Assembly (NCBI RefSeq): GCF_047948215.1
Contig: NC_134460.1
Location: 130,564,824 to 130,628,823 of the forward strand
Length of the DNA stretch: 64,000 bases
Reading direction: 5' to 3'
DNA from: Lycorma delicatula
Lineage: Eukaryota > Arthropoda > Insecta > Hemiptera > Fulgoridae
Numbering within the stretch: the first letter of the stretch is position 1; every line of letters begins with the position of its first letter. The position numbers and the translations under genes were made by a program. Below the pieces are notes generated by a model. It saw only the letters and a program-made list of their open reading frames with translations, did no database searches and was not told the DNA's origin. This document shows positions 11,201-21,498 of this stretch, piece by piece.

Positions 11201-12957
11201 ATACAAATAAGATAAGTGAAAAGTAAATTAATGACTTTTAGTAAAAAAATTATATATGTAGTTGTAATTACAAAGTTCTCCCAGGATTTTCATCACCTAC
11301 TCTACTCGTGAAAATAATGGAAAACGTTTGTATAAACATATGTCCTAAAATGCTTTGTTTGTGAGTTATGGATAGTGTAACATTTCGCTCGTTTTTCAGC
11401 TACTCTGTGATATGAGGTCGTACTGAAATTTTTAGGACATTAATTAAGAAACAAAACTAGTGATTTCTTATGATTTTGACCCAAAAAAAAATTGAATAAA
11501 ATAGGTTTCAGAACCATATCTATAGTAGTTTTTGAGAAATCTAAGATGAAAACCAATAAATTGAGGTAAAAAATTCTGTTTTTTATGTCTGATGTAAAAT
11601 AACTTTGTTAAGTGAGTAATAAACAGATAAAACGTTTAGAGAATTTAATTCTGAAAAAAATGGTATAAGATAAGTTGAACAAAACTACAAAAAGTTAAAA
11701 AAATTCCAGTTTTATTTAGTAATAGTTCACTATAACACTTGTCAGAAAAATACTTATTTAATATACACAAAAACCAAATTCTTTTTTGATGATTTGAAAA
11801 TTTTGTAAAACCAAATTTACTGTTAAAAAATTAAAAAAACAAAAATACACAGAAATTGTAAAAAAATCAGTGGGGCTGCGTCAAGGGGCATGCATGGCTG
11901 TTGGTTTAATATGAAATGTTACAGACCTTGGATGAAGTTCCTCGAAGAGTTAAATGGGAGAGCCGCCATCATATTTTTTTAACAAAACTGAAAGTTTGCA
12001 ATGGAAAATTTTAATTCCTTCATTTGACAAACTTACAAATGATGAAATGAGAACTTACTTTCTTGAAATGAAAAGTGTGTTACATTTGAATTATGTCTGT
12101 GATACAATCACTTATTTATAAAACTGACCACATCTTTAATACAAATCAACATTATAAATAACACAACATAATAATAATAAAAAACATAAAACAACAGTAC
12201 ACAAAATCCACAGGCACAATCCAAACTCAATGCAACCACATTCTAAGTATGTTCTAATTAAAAAAAGGCCAGCAATAACAGCAGCTGATGCCAGAGTGAA
12301 ATAAGCAGTGATCAATGAAGATGGTTGAAAGAGTAATTAAAAATATTTTTAAGTTATAGAAAACATTTTATTCACAGAATTGTTTTCAACTAATTATTTA
12401 TAAAACTGTGGATTTAATAAAGGCTTTTTGATTATTTCCTTTAAAGGAATTTAATACTCTTTTATTAGAATTATAAAACAGTATAAATTCTAAAATTTAT
12501 AGTAACAGTAATTCAAATTAATTGAATTTGGAAACTGTACTAATTCCATAATTTTCAGAGAAGTAACATTCTAAAAAACCAAATTGACTAAATTAAGTAT
12601 TATGAATTTGGAAAATAGCTTCTGCCACTATATACTGATCGTATAGATTGCAAAAAATATATATTACGTGCATTTCAATTTCTTAATGAGTATTTACTCT
12701 AAAATATTAGAGTAGCCAGTCAATCAATTACAGAATCCATTTTCTAATTAACTAAATGAAAAACATTAAAATATATTTATTCATTAAAAGCTTACTTTGT
12801 AATTCTCCCAGTTATAATCAGCTTCATCTGGAACTTTTTCTACTGGTGAAGCCGTTGCAAGTGTTGGATTATATATTGAAAAAATAACAGAAAAACATAT
12901 AAAATATAGTGCAAATAAAATACACCTTTCAGGCTTAGATGAAATAAAAGGAAACAT
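4239..12957 (-). CDS. Secreted stand-alone I29 (cathepsin propeptide) cysteine-protease inhibitor, crammer/CTLA-2-like
   Basis: Three exons (12957-12796, 9322-9170, 4289-4239) join in phase 0 through GT-AG introns to give 121 residues. Residues 1-36 form a hydrophobic leader (core about 13-29), a likely signal peptide with cleavage near LATA|SPV. Residues about 48-113 are an I29 inhibitor domain. The ERFNIN motif is complete (E66, R70, F74, N77, I81, N85) and GxNxFxD is present (G98, N100, F102, D104). In cathepsin L zymogens this segment fills the active-site cleft. Here the protein stops 17 residues after GVNQFTD, with no peptidase domain, as in crammer, CTLA-2 and BCPI. The likely role, by family, is inhibition of cathepsin L-type proteases in the secretory, lysosomal or extracellular space. 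The start has an in-frame stop three codons upstream and an AACAATG context. Introns of 3.5 and 4.9 kb are full of transposons. A missed alternative 3' exon coding a peptidase is possible but nothing here suggests one. Confidence 0.85.
4621..5023 (+). mobile_element. 5'-truncated LINE 3' end with perfect 12-bp target duplication
   Basis: ATTTGGCTTTTA at 4609-4620 is repeated at 5024-5035, directly after a poly(A) tail. The body begins GGAAGTGAAACTTGG and codes the C-terminal LINE region (MWCYRRMLKIRWVDKVTNEE... GRPxLEYVKQIV... DRESWRAASNQS). A 2-base GG insertion at about 4738 (GAAGAGGGG) shifts the frame. It is almost identical to the 47333-47733 copy. It lies in intron 2 of the inhibitor gene, in antisense to it. 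Confidence 0.92.
5161..5264. repeat. (TG)n-(TA)n microsatellite
   Basis: A TG-rich run (5161-5212) passes directly into about 26 uninterrupted TA units. It lies in intron 2 of the inhibitor gene. Confidence 0.95.
5270..6790. other. AT-rich intronic DNA
   Basis: Inhibitor-gene intron 2. No coding block or recognisable element seen. Confidence 0.5.
6796..9128 (+). mobile_element. Full-length, broken hAT-superfamily transposon
   Basis: The ends are TTAGGCTTGCC (6796-6806) and GGTAAGCCTAA (9118-9128), an 11-bp inverted repeat with one mismatch. TAAAG(T) flanks both sides (6791 and 9129). This is shorter than the usual 8-bp hAT duplication, so the exact ends may be off by a few bases. The interior carries one decayed transposase on the plus strand. 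It lies in inhibitor-gene intron 2. Confidence 0.85.
7166..9016 (+). pseudogene. hAT transposase pseudogene (BED-like finger, RNase H-like core, dimerisation tail)
   Basis: The N-terminal block from 7166 (MGIGKCVFN...) has a zinc-finger pattern: YCTLC (CxxC), then HMKTANH. The middle block (7602-8070) is the hAT core: VTMDSSNRSEVKLVLIVVRYF, then VYYTVDNTKSNFGG and GCSAHTVHNSVQTA. The C-terminal block (8600-9016) ends in the dimerisation signature SAERVFSIMGNIWSAERGRLS. At least three frame breaks (about 7597, 8072-8260 and 8529-8600) mean it is not functional. The parts resemble KIAA1586-like hAT proteins; the subfamily is a guess. Confidence 0.85.
9170..9322 (-). CDS. Inhibitor gene exon 2 (ERFNIN core)
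   Basis: This exon encodes 51 residues, KNFNRNYV... to ...GVNQFTDR. The acceptor is TTTCAG directly before 9322 and the donor is GTAAGT at 9169-9164. It carries all ERFNIN positions and the GxNxFxD motif, so it alone identifies the family. A SINE lies about 110 bp upstream (9433-9734) and the hAT element ends about 40 bp downstream (9128). Confidence 0.88.
9433..9734 (-). repeat. tRNA-derived SINE (family 2) with 15-bp target duplication
   Basis: TTATATTCTGTTTCC at 9418-9432 is repeated at 9735-9749. The minus strand begins CCACCGGGTTGGTCTAGTGG (A-box region) and has GCGTTCAAGTCC (B box) and the AAATCAGCTGATTTGG palindrome. It ends GGAGGCTAAACAGG plus a short A-rich tail. It lies in inhibitor-gene intron 1. 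Confidence 0.92.
10255..10530 (+). repeat. tRNA-derived SINE (family 2), diverged copy
   Basis: Tracks the family consensus: CTGGTCTGGTGGCTACC head, GAGGTTCAAATCCTAG B box, then GGTGGTTGAGATTCAATTAACC and CATCTCAGTAATGG. I saw no clear target duplication, so it is older than the neighbouring copies. Confidence 0.8.
10531..12795. other. AT-rich intronic DNA with possible dispersed repeat at 11280-12000
   Basis: Inhibitor-gene intron 1. The stretch about 11280-12000 (GTTCTCCCAGGATTTTCATC..., GGGGCTGCGTCAAGGGGC) is GC-richer and looks like an old repeat without a recognisable protein. The rest is featureless. Confidence 0.35.
12796..12957 (-). CDS. Inhibitor gene exon 1 (signal peptide and start of I29)
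   Basis: This exon encodes 54 residues from the ATG at 12957-12955 to ...NWENYK, followed by donor GTAAGC at 12795-12790. It holds the hydrophobic leader (ILFALYFICFSVIFSIY core) and the conserved W of the I29 start (W50). It ends in phase 0, matching exon 2. Confidence 0.82.
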
Positions 12958-13239
12958 TGTTATTCAGTGTTGTAATAAACAAATTACTTAGTTAAAAGAT
13001 ACTTCAGTACACTGATAATGCAAATGAACTGAGGAAAACTTTCTTCTACACGAATAAATAACCCACAGATAAAATTTACAAAACACTGATATAGTACCAG
13101 TTTTAAAAACTAGATACCAAGGGGAAAACCAAATTATCCAAGAAACAGATTAAATATACAGGTCAAATAATAAAGTTATATATGCTAGGATTTATGAGAT
13201 CACAGTCCACTAGCCCAGATAAAATATGAATGCAATAAC

Positions 13240-13266
13240 AAACACACACACGTGCGCACGCGCACA
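13240..13266. repeat. Short CA/CG microsatellite
   Basis: ACACACACGTGCGCACGCGCACA tract, with a diverged second copy of its flank (AGTTATGAGATCATAGTCCACTA) near 13310-13330. Confidence 0.7.
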
Positions 13267-13697
13267 TACAAACTAAGGTTAAATAAAATAAAGAATTTAA
13301 GTAATAAGAGTTATGAGATCATAGTCCACTACCCAGCAAAAAATATATAAATGCAATAACATTAATTCAAATGAAAACAGATAAAAAGAAATCAAAGATT
13401 TCCAAGAAGCCTTAGTTTTTTATTTATTTTTTAAACTTTATATATTGTAATAACTGAGATAGAAATTTAAAAGAAAATTAATAAAACAAAAAACAAAAAT
13501 AAATTCTAGTGTAAAACAAGCATTTTAAATACTAACATGGTCTCAGTATGATTTTGTTATTATTATTGCCATGGTCAATCCAATGATGAAGCTACCACAT
13601 TCCAACAACAACTACTAAAAAGTACATCAACTACTTTTATCTACATTAAAGTAGAGAAAATACAAATAGATAAAAGTAACTGGGTTCATTACACTGA

Positions 13698-13967
13698 CCC
13701 ACCGGGTTGATCTAATGGTGAACTCGTCAATGCAAATCAGCTGATTTTGAAGTCAAGAGTTCTAAGGTTCAAATTCTAGTAAAGGCAGTTACTTTTATAT
13801 GGATTTGATTGCTAGATCATTGATAATGAGTTCTTTGGAGGTTGGGTTTCAATTAACCAACCATCTCAGGAATGGTCGACTTGAGACCAACAAGACTCCA
13901 CTTCATTTACATTCATCCTCTGAAGTAATTCCTTACAGTGGTTCCAGAAGCTAAACAGAAAAAGAAA
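13698..13967 (+). repeat. tRNA-derived SINE (family 2) with perfect 16-bp target duplication
   Basis: GGGTTCATTACACTGA at 13682-13697 is repeated at 13968-13983. The head CCCACCGGGTTGATCTAATGG carries the A box and AAGGTTCAAATTC the B box. The body ends AGAAGCTAAACAGAAAAAGAAA. It lies about 740 bp upstream of the inhibitor gene's start codon. Confidence 0.95.
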
Positions 13968-13983
13968 GGGTTCATTACACTGA

Positions 13984-14735
13984 GAAAAATTCAAACTATA
14001 ATGGGGTGTAATGTATAATGTCTGTATAATTTTCTTATATAGAAATTATATAATTTGTTAGATAACTCTGATCAATATTTTAATTCCCATTCTTTTGATA
14101 AACATGTTTCACAGTAATACAAGCATGACAATGGTAACATTTTATGTATTAAAAATTTAATTTGTAGGAAGTTGTAGAACTTAATTATGTCATTATTTTC
14201 GTGATTTTTTCTCGATTTTAACTACACTATTACTTAATGAAGATACAATAAATAAATCTATTACAATTTCAAGAATATTAAATTAATGTTTATTAACTTT
14301 TATAATTATGTAAAAGTATAAGAATTAAATAGATTAATATTAAATAAAATTAATAAATAATACTATAAAAACTTTAATGATGATTTAACATATGCAATGC
14401 CAGTGACAAAAAAGCTTACAACACAGTTGTAGGAATTTCCCATCACGCGGCTTTTTTCTGATGCATGGCTTACACACATAACTTAATTTAACATATTTAT
14501 AATTTCATACATATGTCAGTGCTACACTAGCACTCCTTGTGGGGGATAGGGAGTATTATAGACACAGTATACCCCCTTAGACACTAGTATGAATCACTTT
14601 TTGGGGTGGTGGTAAATTTTTTTGCAAATATTATTTTTTAATTGTAAGAAATGTAACTATGAAAAATAAGACCTTAATTAGACAAAATCTTAAGATAGTG
14701 AGAGAAAACTTACTCTACAGCCTCACTTCCTTGAC
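13984..14735. other. AT-rich intergenic DNA
   Basis: No gene seen. A GC-richer patch lies at 14520-14600. Confidence 0.45.
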
Positions 14736-14739
14736 ATTT

Positions 14740-14950
14740 TAAATTGAAAATTTAATGGCATCAATGCCCCATATACAGAAGTAATCTGACCAAGTTTGGT
14801 CAAAATCGGTCCAGTAGTTCTAGAGATATGAGGTGTGAAACACCAAACACACTCTCACACACATATACACACGCACGCGTGCATACATACAAACATCCGG
14901 AAGATCTCAATTTGGTTTTTTGGATTCCTTAGGTGTCAAAATGTGGTGAA
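14740..14950 (+). repeat. Dispersed repeat resembling an RTE-type LINE 3' end
   Basis: AATCTGACCAAGTTTGGTCAAAATCGGTCCAGTAG followed by GAGATATGAGG and a CA/CG-rich microsatellite. This pattern is common at the 3' end of RTE-like retrotransposons and derived SINEs in insects. No protein-coding part is attached. Confidence 0.5.
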
Positions 14951-15985
14951 AATCAACAATTAAATACTTTCCATTCTACAGCTATAGCCCTAGACAGGAA
15001 AATAAAAATTCTAATTCACTGAACATCTTCACTATATAAAACTTATGGTTACTTATTTTCTAAATTTTATATTAACTGTACTTCCAGAAAATATTTTTAA
15101 GCTAATTATACCCAGAGCTTACATTCAAGTTCTACCAGTATCCACAACTAACTCTGTCAAATAAGGTAACATAATTAATCCCAAAAAATTTCCAAAAGTA
15201 TTATTTCTAAACAATTTTGAAAGTGTCTTAATAATTTTTAATGTACATGTTTTAAAATAAAGTAAAAATTATAAAAAGTGAGATTTCATAACCAATAACA
15301 CTGTTTAATAATATATTTTTATAGCATTTTTTAAATAACGTTATTTGTTTACTAATATTTAAATTTAATTTTATTGCAATAGATTTTATACATCTGGTGG
15401 TTAAATGCATTTAATTAGTGTTATCACACAATTTCAGTTGTTCTATATTATACATTTTTATCTTTTTATTATGAATCTAATCTTAAATCCATGCACATAT
15501 ATGTGCATGGTTCACACAATTAAACTTTCCCAGTTTTATTTTCATAAATTTTACTTTGTTTCACTAATTTTTTCCAGTTTTGTTTTCATATGCAATAACT
15601 GAAAACTTATAGTTGTATTTTCAAGTTGGAGTTTTGGGTAGGAACTAATCAAGCGGAGGTCATCAGGAAGTATAAGAATCATAATATTATTCAAGTCAGA
15701 AAATGGAAAGTTAAATAAAAGTGATACACTAGATAATATCACAATTGACTGGTTAAAGCTATTCAAAGTAGGAATTAGGTAAAAATGAAAAGATAAACAA
15801 CATTTATAAGATAATTTCCTGCAAAAACAAGAAATGGAAATATAGGTGTAAAATAAATATTAAGAACACAATAATGAGTAAGAAAATAGGGCAAACAGTT
15901 GATAATATAACATGCAACATAACAAAATGTTTTTACTCAGGGTAGATTTAAAACCCCAGCCTACTACAATAGTCTAGTTTTATAC
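14951..15985. other. AT-rich intergenic DNA
   Basis: No supported feature. CCATGCACATATATGTGCATGG at 15490-15511 is a perfect short palindrome. Confidence 0.5.
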
Positions 15986-15989
15986 ATCA

Positions 15990-17660
15990 GTCTCTTCAGC
16001 TGAAGAGAGAGATAATGTGAAGAAATGATAGCTATGAAGAAATACATGATCTATTCAGATTTAATAGTAATGAAAGACAGAATGCCATAGTAGCAGAGGG
16101 ATGCGAAGGGAAGTTGAGATTATGGATTAGATTAAAAAAAATGGAAGAGAAATTAGACTTTTAATAATTTGCACCACGTATAAACAGAAGAGATTAGGAG
16201 GCACAAAAAAATCTAATAGGTAAATAATGCTTAGATAGAGATTATTATTTAATGATTACACAGAAATGACTGGAACCAAATTATGAACTGCAAAAATACC
16301 CAGGACCAGTCACAGATTCTAACCACAGTTTGTAATGACGAATTGGGTTGACATTTAAGAAATTAAAAAAAAATGAGAAAAGACAAGATATATATATGTT
16401 GAAAGATAATTATTTAAAGTTAAATTTTTAACAAAACATAGGTTTAGGTCAAAAAATTATTGCAATAGAAGACTCAGTTGAAAACAAGTAGGTTAAATTA
16501 AAAAATTAATTATGACAGAAGAGGGAACACAAGAGACAGAAAAGTAACAACAGTAGGTAGAATAGTATGGATTAAAAAAAGCATAAACTAAAACTGATAA
16601 ATGAATGCAGAAAGTAGAAAAACTGAAAAAATAATGAAGGTAGAAAACTATACTCGCAAATAAGAAATAAAATGTTTATTAAGTGCAAAAGAAAATTGGT
16701 TGAAGAGATGTAATAAAAGAAAATATAAATACTTGTAAAGATATAGAAAAATAGAAGAAAATTAAACTAAAATATATTAATATCAAAGATGTAAATGTGA
16801 AATTATTGTCTCAGAGAGAACAGCTAACACAGGTAGTAGAAATACATAAAAGGATCGTAAAGAGGGGAAAAAATTGTCTGATAGTACTAAAAGAGCAAAA
16901 AGAAATTGAGTATAATTTCAGAGAATTTCTGTACTGCAATCTGAATCAGTATGATGCACAGTTGAAGTAGGACTGAATAAACTTTATACATTAGTATGCA
17001 AAATTTATGAGAATGGAGAAATATTCATAATTTAAAAAGAGAGAGAAACTAGGCTTGGATGGTTTCCATACCAGAATGCAGGAGTAGGCAAATGTAAGAA
17101 CTATGGACATCTCTTCAAGATTTCATGTACTAAAAATACTTAGTAGGCAGTTTATAGGTGAACAGAATATGTGGTAAAAGATGTGTATTAGATGAAGACC
17201 AGTTTGATTTAAAAAAAGAACATGGTTACAAGAAAAGTCATTCTGTCATTCATATGGGAGAATTGTAGTGAACAGGTTTAAAAATAATAAAATCAACTTA
17301 TATGGTACATGTAGATTTCAAGAAAGCATTTCACAATCCAGAATGGAATAAAAAATTATTCTCTGACAAACACATTACTTTATGTAAATATATACATCAG
17401 GACTCTCTAAGAAGGAAAAAAAAATTAAATTTTAAGAGATACTTAGTGAAGATATGAAGCCAGTTCCTCAGAAATTGTGTTTCAAAAAAGTGTTACTTTT
17501 GTTTGCATTACTTTACTGCTTATAAAAAGGTGTAGCTTTGCCACCTTGACATTTTTATTAAATGATTACTCATTGGTTGATAAAAATTTAGGAAAGCCTA
17601 ACACAATTTGGAATTACAGTGCAAACAAAGGAGGAGTTAGTTGATAGTGCGCATTATCTT
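15990..17660 (+). pseudogene. Ancient LINE relic (endonuclease end to reverse transcriptase)
   Basis: Heavily mutated, but the order of motifs matches the younger LINEs. There is a DHN/SHN-like stretch at about 16320, then GLDGF at about 17055 and LDEDQFDLKKEHG at about 17190. Next come YMVHVDFKKAFHNPEWNKKLF at about 17300-17360 (the reverse transcriptase FIDLEKAFDNVDW block) and LTQFGITVQTKE at about 17600. Many stops and frame shifts. Confidence 0.65.
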
Positions 17661-17664
17661 TTAA

Positions 17665-19850
17665 GAAAAAAAAAAAAAAAAAACTACATAAATAAAGAAC
17701 ATCTTTAATTAACCCTCATGAACAATCATGTAATATGTTCTTCTATTTTAACAATAACATCAAACAAACACTTTTTGAAGAAATACAAACCAAATGACTC
17801 CATTAAAATACGAAGCCAACACTAAAAAAAAGCAGCATCTGAAATATAGAAAAAGCAAAAACTATAATTGTAATCACGAAATGTTATAAGTTAATTTATT
17901 AATAATAAAAAAAAACTATTCAGTATATTCTGCTAAGTGGTAAAACTTATATCATGAATAGATATTTTTAATGAATTTTATAGAATTCTGAGGTATTTAA
18001 ATAAGTATAAAGAATAGTAATTTATGATAAACTATCTAAATCAATATGTGCACAGTTGAAGTAGGAGTGAATTCTGAATTCTTTATAAATTTAATTGGTT
18101 TGTTTATTACATAAAAACAAAAAATGATTATATTTGTTGTATTCTATAAATGATAAGTTTATTCCTGGTAAACTTTTTACTTCACAAATAAAAACTGACA
18201 GTCCATTTTGATTTCAAAAATAAAAAGCTACATAGATTCATAACATATTATCCTTGTTTATTTTATAAAAATCATTCTGAGAAAACTTGTTGATATAAAT
18301 ATAATTACACAATCTCATTTTAATATTTCTGAAAAATTTATCTTTAAAAAACAAATATATATTTTTTATTCTTGTTATAGTTACATAATCTAGAGATTAA
18401 AAAAAATTATAATAAAGCCTGTAAATGTATTAATAATATAAAATACATTAAAGTTTTTATCAATGAATAACAAGATATGATACACAATATACACATACTA
18501 TGATGTAACAATATATATCACACATATTCCACAGCAGGGAGTGTGAGAAAGGCTTAATAAAGAAATCAAATTTAAGAAATGTGTGAAAAATAACAGTCAA
18601 AATTGAATTTTAAAACTAACATTTTAAAACTTTCAAATGTTAGTTTACAAACTTTCATAACGTGTAGTAATAACAGTTAGTAATGACATTTTTAAACAAA
18701 TGTCATTATTAAAATCAAATGAACATCTATTAATAGGTTGTTGAAAGTAAGAAAGTACCAGATAAAAATTTAACATATTATAACTCATAATAGAACACTG
18801 ATTTAAACAGTTTCAGAGTATTTTTTCACAACTTTAAAGAAATTAAGGGCATGTATGAAGTTGTGTAAAGTAAAGTAATTAAAATTAATTTGGATAAACT
18901 TTCATCAGTCATATCATTAATTTCCCAGCAGGAAAGACTGCTGATAAATAGATCATTTCAAAAGGACTCTCACATTTCACTTATTTATTTATTAATTAAA
19001 TATTTTAACTAACAATGTGTTTTTTTTAACGATATGAATACAAAAGTTACACCACTGATGAGTTAGTTAAATTAAACATAACTGAAATAACTTGCCGCTT
19101 GAATGTTGGCCATCGTAGAATTTATAATAATCCTCTCCAATAAATGGACTAACATTAATCAATATAATCTAATGAAAACTTTGTGAATGGATAACCTGAA
19201 TAATGGAAAGAATAAAAAGAATGCAATTTAGTTTTCTAAACATAATATAATCTATTTTAAATAGAAGGTATTGCTGAATCTTACATTTTCATTCTTGTAA
19301 CTACTATTACTTGTTTTATTCACAAAGATATAACATAATCAGAAGTATGTTAAGAACTGGGAACAATTACAATCAGGAAATAAGAATGAACCTTACTGAT
19401 GTGTTATGAGTATTAGAATGGACCGATCAGAAATCATAAAATTAGAGACATAATTATTTTTTTCATGATCTTTCCAGTGGATGACTTTTCAAACTGAATT
19501 TTCCTCAGAACATGTATCAGATACAATCAACAGACAAGGCACTCAATATAGGTATATACTTAGAGAAAACAGATGTTTACTGTTCTAAGTTCTATCAGAA
19601 ACATGGTCTTAGTGAAGTATACAGGGAAAATAAAATCCTCAGTTAATTGTAATCTGGATGTAATCAGTGAAAATTTATTTTGCAAGTCAGTTAGTATATG
19701 ATAAAGTATTAAAGTTGAGCATTTTCCAGCTCTGCTAGTGGCCATTTCATCCAAACAGCACTACTCTTCTTTATTTTTCTGAGCTCTTTTATCTGGAAAT
19801 CTCTGGTCTCACACTTCGTTGTATGTTCTGACCAGGATGAATTAAACTAC
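17665..19850. other. AT-rich intergenic DNA
   Basis: A poly(A) run at 17665-17682 probably ends the preceding LINE relic. Nothing else recognisable. Confidence 0.5.
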
Positions 19851-19863
19851 CAGACATTTTTCT

Positions 19864-21489
19864 TCTTTTTTTTTTCCTTTTTTTTGTCTTCAGTCATTTG
19901 ACTGGTTTGATGCAGCTCTCCAAGATTCCCTATCTATTGCTAGTCGTTTCATTTCAGTATACCCTCTACATCCTACATCCCTAACAATTTGTTTTACATA
20001 TTCCAAACGTGGCCTGCCTACACAATTTTTTCCTTCTACCTGTCCTTCCAATATTAAAGCGACTATTCCAGGATGCCTTAGTATGTGGCCTATAAGTCTG
20101 TCTCTTCTTTTAACTATATTTTTCCAAATGCTTCTTTCTTCATCTATTTGCCGCAATACCTCTTCATTTGTCACTTTATCCACCCATCTGATTTTTAACA
20201 TTCTCCTATAGCACCACATTTCAAAAGCTTCTAATCTTTTCTTCTCAGATACTCCGATTGTCCAAGTTTCACTTCCATATAAAGCGACGCTCCAAACATA
20301 CTTTCAAAAATCTTTTCCTGACATTTAAATTAATTTTTGATGTAAACAAATTATATTTCTTACTGAAGGCTCGTTTAGCTTGTGCTATTCGGCATTTTAT
20401 ATCGCTCCTGCTTCGTCCATCTTTAGTAATTCTACTTCCCAAATAACAAAATTCTTCTACCTCCATAATCTTTTCTCCTCCTATTTTCACACTCAGTGGT
20501 CCATCTTTGTTATTTCTAGTACATTTCATTACTTTTGTTTTGTTCTTGTTTATTTTCATGCGATAGTTCTTGCGTAGTACTTCATCTATGCCGTTCATTG
20601 TTTGTTCTAAATTCTTTTTACTCTCGGCTAGAATTACTATATCCTCAGCAAATCATAGCATCTTTATCTTTTCACCTTGTACTGTTACTCCGAATCTAAA
20701 TTGTTCTTTAACATCATTAACTACTAGTTCCATGTAAAGATTAAAAAGTAACGGAGATAGGGAACATCCTTGTCGAACTCCCTTTCTTATTACAGCTTCT
20801 TTCTTATGTTCTTCAATTATTACTGTTGCTGTTTGGTTCCTGTACATGTTAGCAATTGTTCTTCTATCTCTGTATTTGAACCCTAATTTTTTTTAAATGC
20901 TGAACATTTTATTCCAGTCTACGTTATCGAATGCCTTTTCTAGGTCTATAAACGCCAAGTATGTTGGTTTGTTTTTCTTTAATCTTCCTTCTACTATTAA
21001 TCTCAGGCCTAAAATTGCTTCCCTTGTCCCTATACTTTTCCTGAAACCAAACTGGTCTTCTCCTAACACTTCCTCCACTCTCCTCTCAATTCTTCTGTAT
21101 AGAATTCTAGTTAAGATTTTTGATGCATGACTAGTTAAACTAATTGTTCTGTATTCTTCACATTTATCTGCCCCTGCTTTCTTTGGTATCATTACTATAA
21201 CACTTTTTTGGAAGTCTGACGGAAATTCCCCTTTTTCATAAATATTACACACCCGTTTGTATAATCTATCCATCGCTTCCTCACCTGCACTGCGCAGTAA
21301 TTCTACAGGTATTCCGTCTATTCCAGGAACCTTTCTGCCATTTAAATCTTTTAATGCTCTCTTAAATTCAGATCTCAGTATTGTTTCTCCCATTTCATCC
21401 CCCTCAACTTCCTCTATAACACCATTTTCTAATTCATTTCCTCCGTATAACTCTTCAATATATTCCACCCATCTATCAACTTTACCTTT
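19864..21489 (-). mobile_element. 5'-truncated LINE with reverse transcriptase, young but mutated
   Basis: The minus strand reads the reverse transcriptase: KVPGIDGIPVELL, SVIVMIPKKAG, EYRTISLTSHASKILTRIL, DQFGFRKSIGTREAI, LAFIDLEKAFDNVDW and RQGCSLSPLLFNLYMELV. The C-terminal MWCYRRMLKIRWVDKV...WRAASNQSND domain and a poly(A) tail (T-rich on plus, 19864-19884) follow. CATTTTTCT occurs at 19855-19863 and 21490-21498, a candidate 9-bp target duplication fixing the truncation point. The FADD catalytic box is damaged (a stop and FAED, about 20645-20665) and there are frame breaks near 20880, 20620 and 20290. Confidence 0.92.
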
Positions 21490-21498
21490 CATTTTTCT

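Noticed and set aside
9170..12957. Full cathepsin L gene
   Set aside because: The propeptide motifs are present, but the next in-phase exon ends with a stop and no peptidase motifs were found on the minus strand below 9170.
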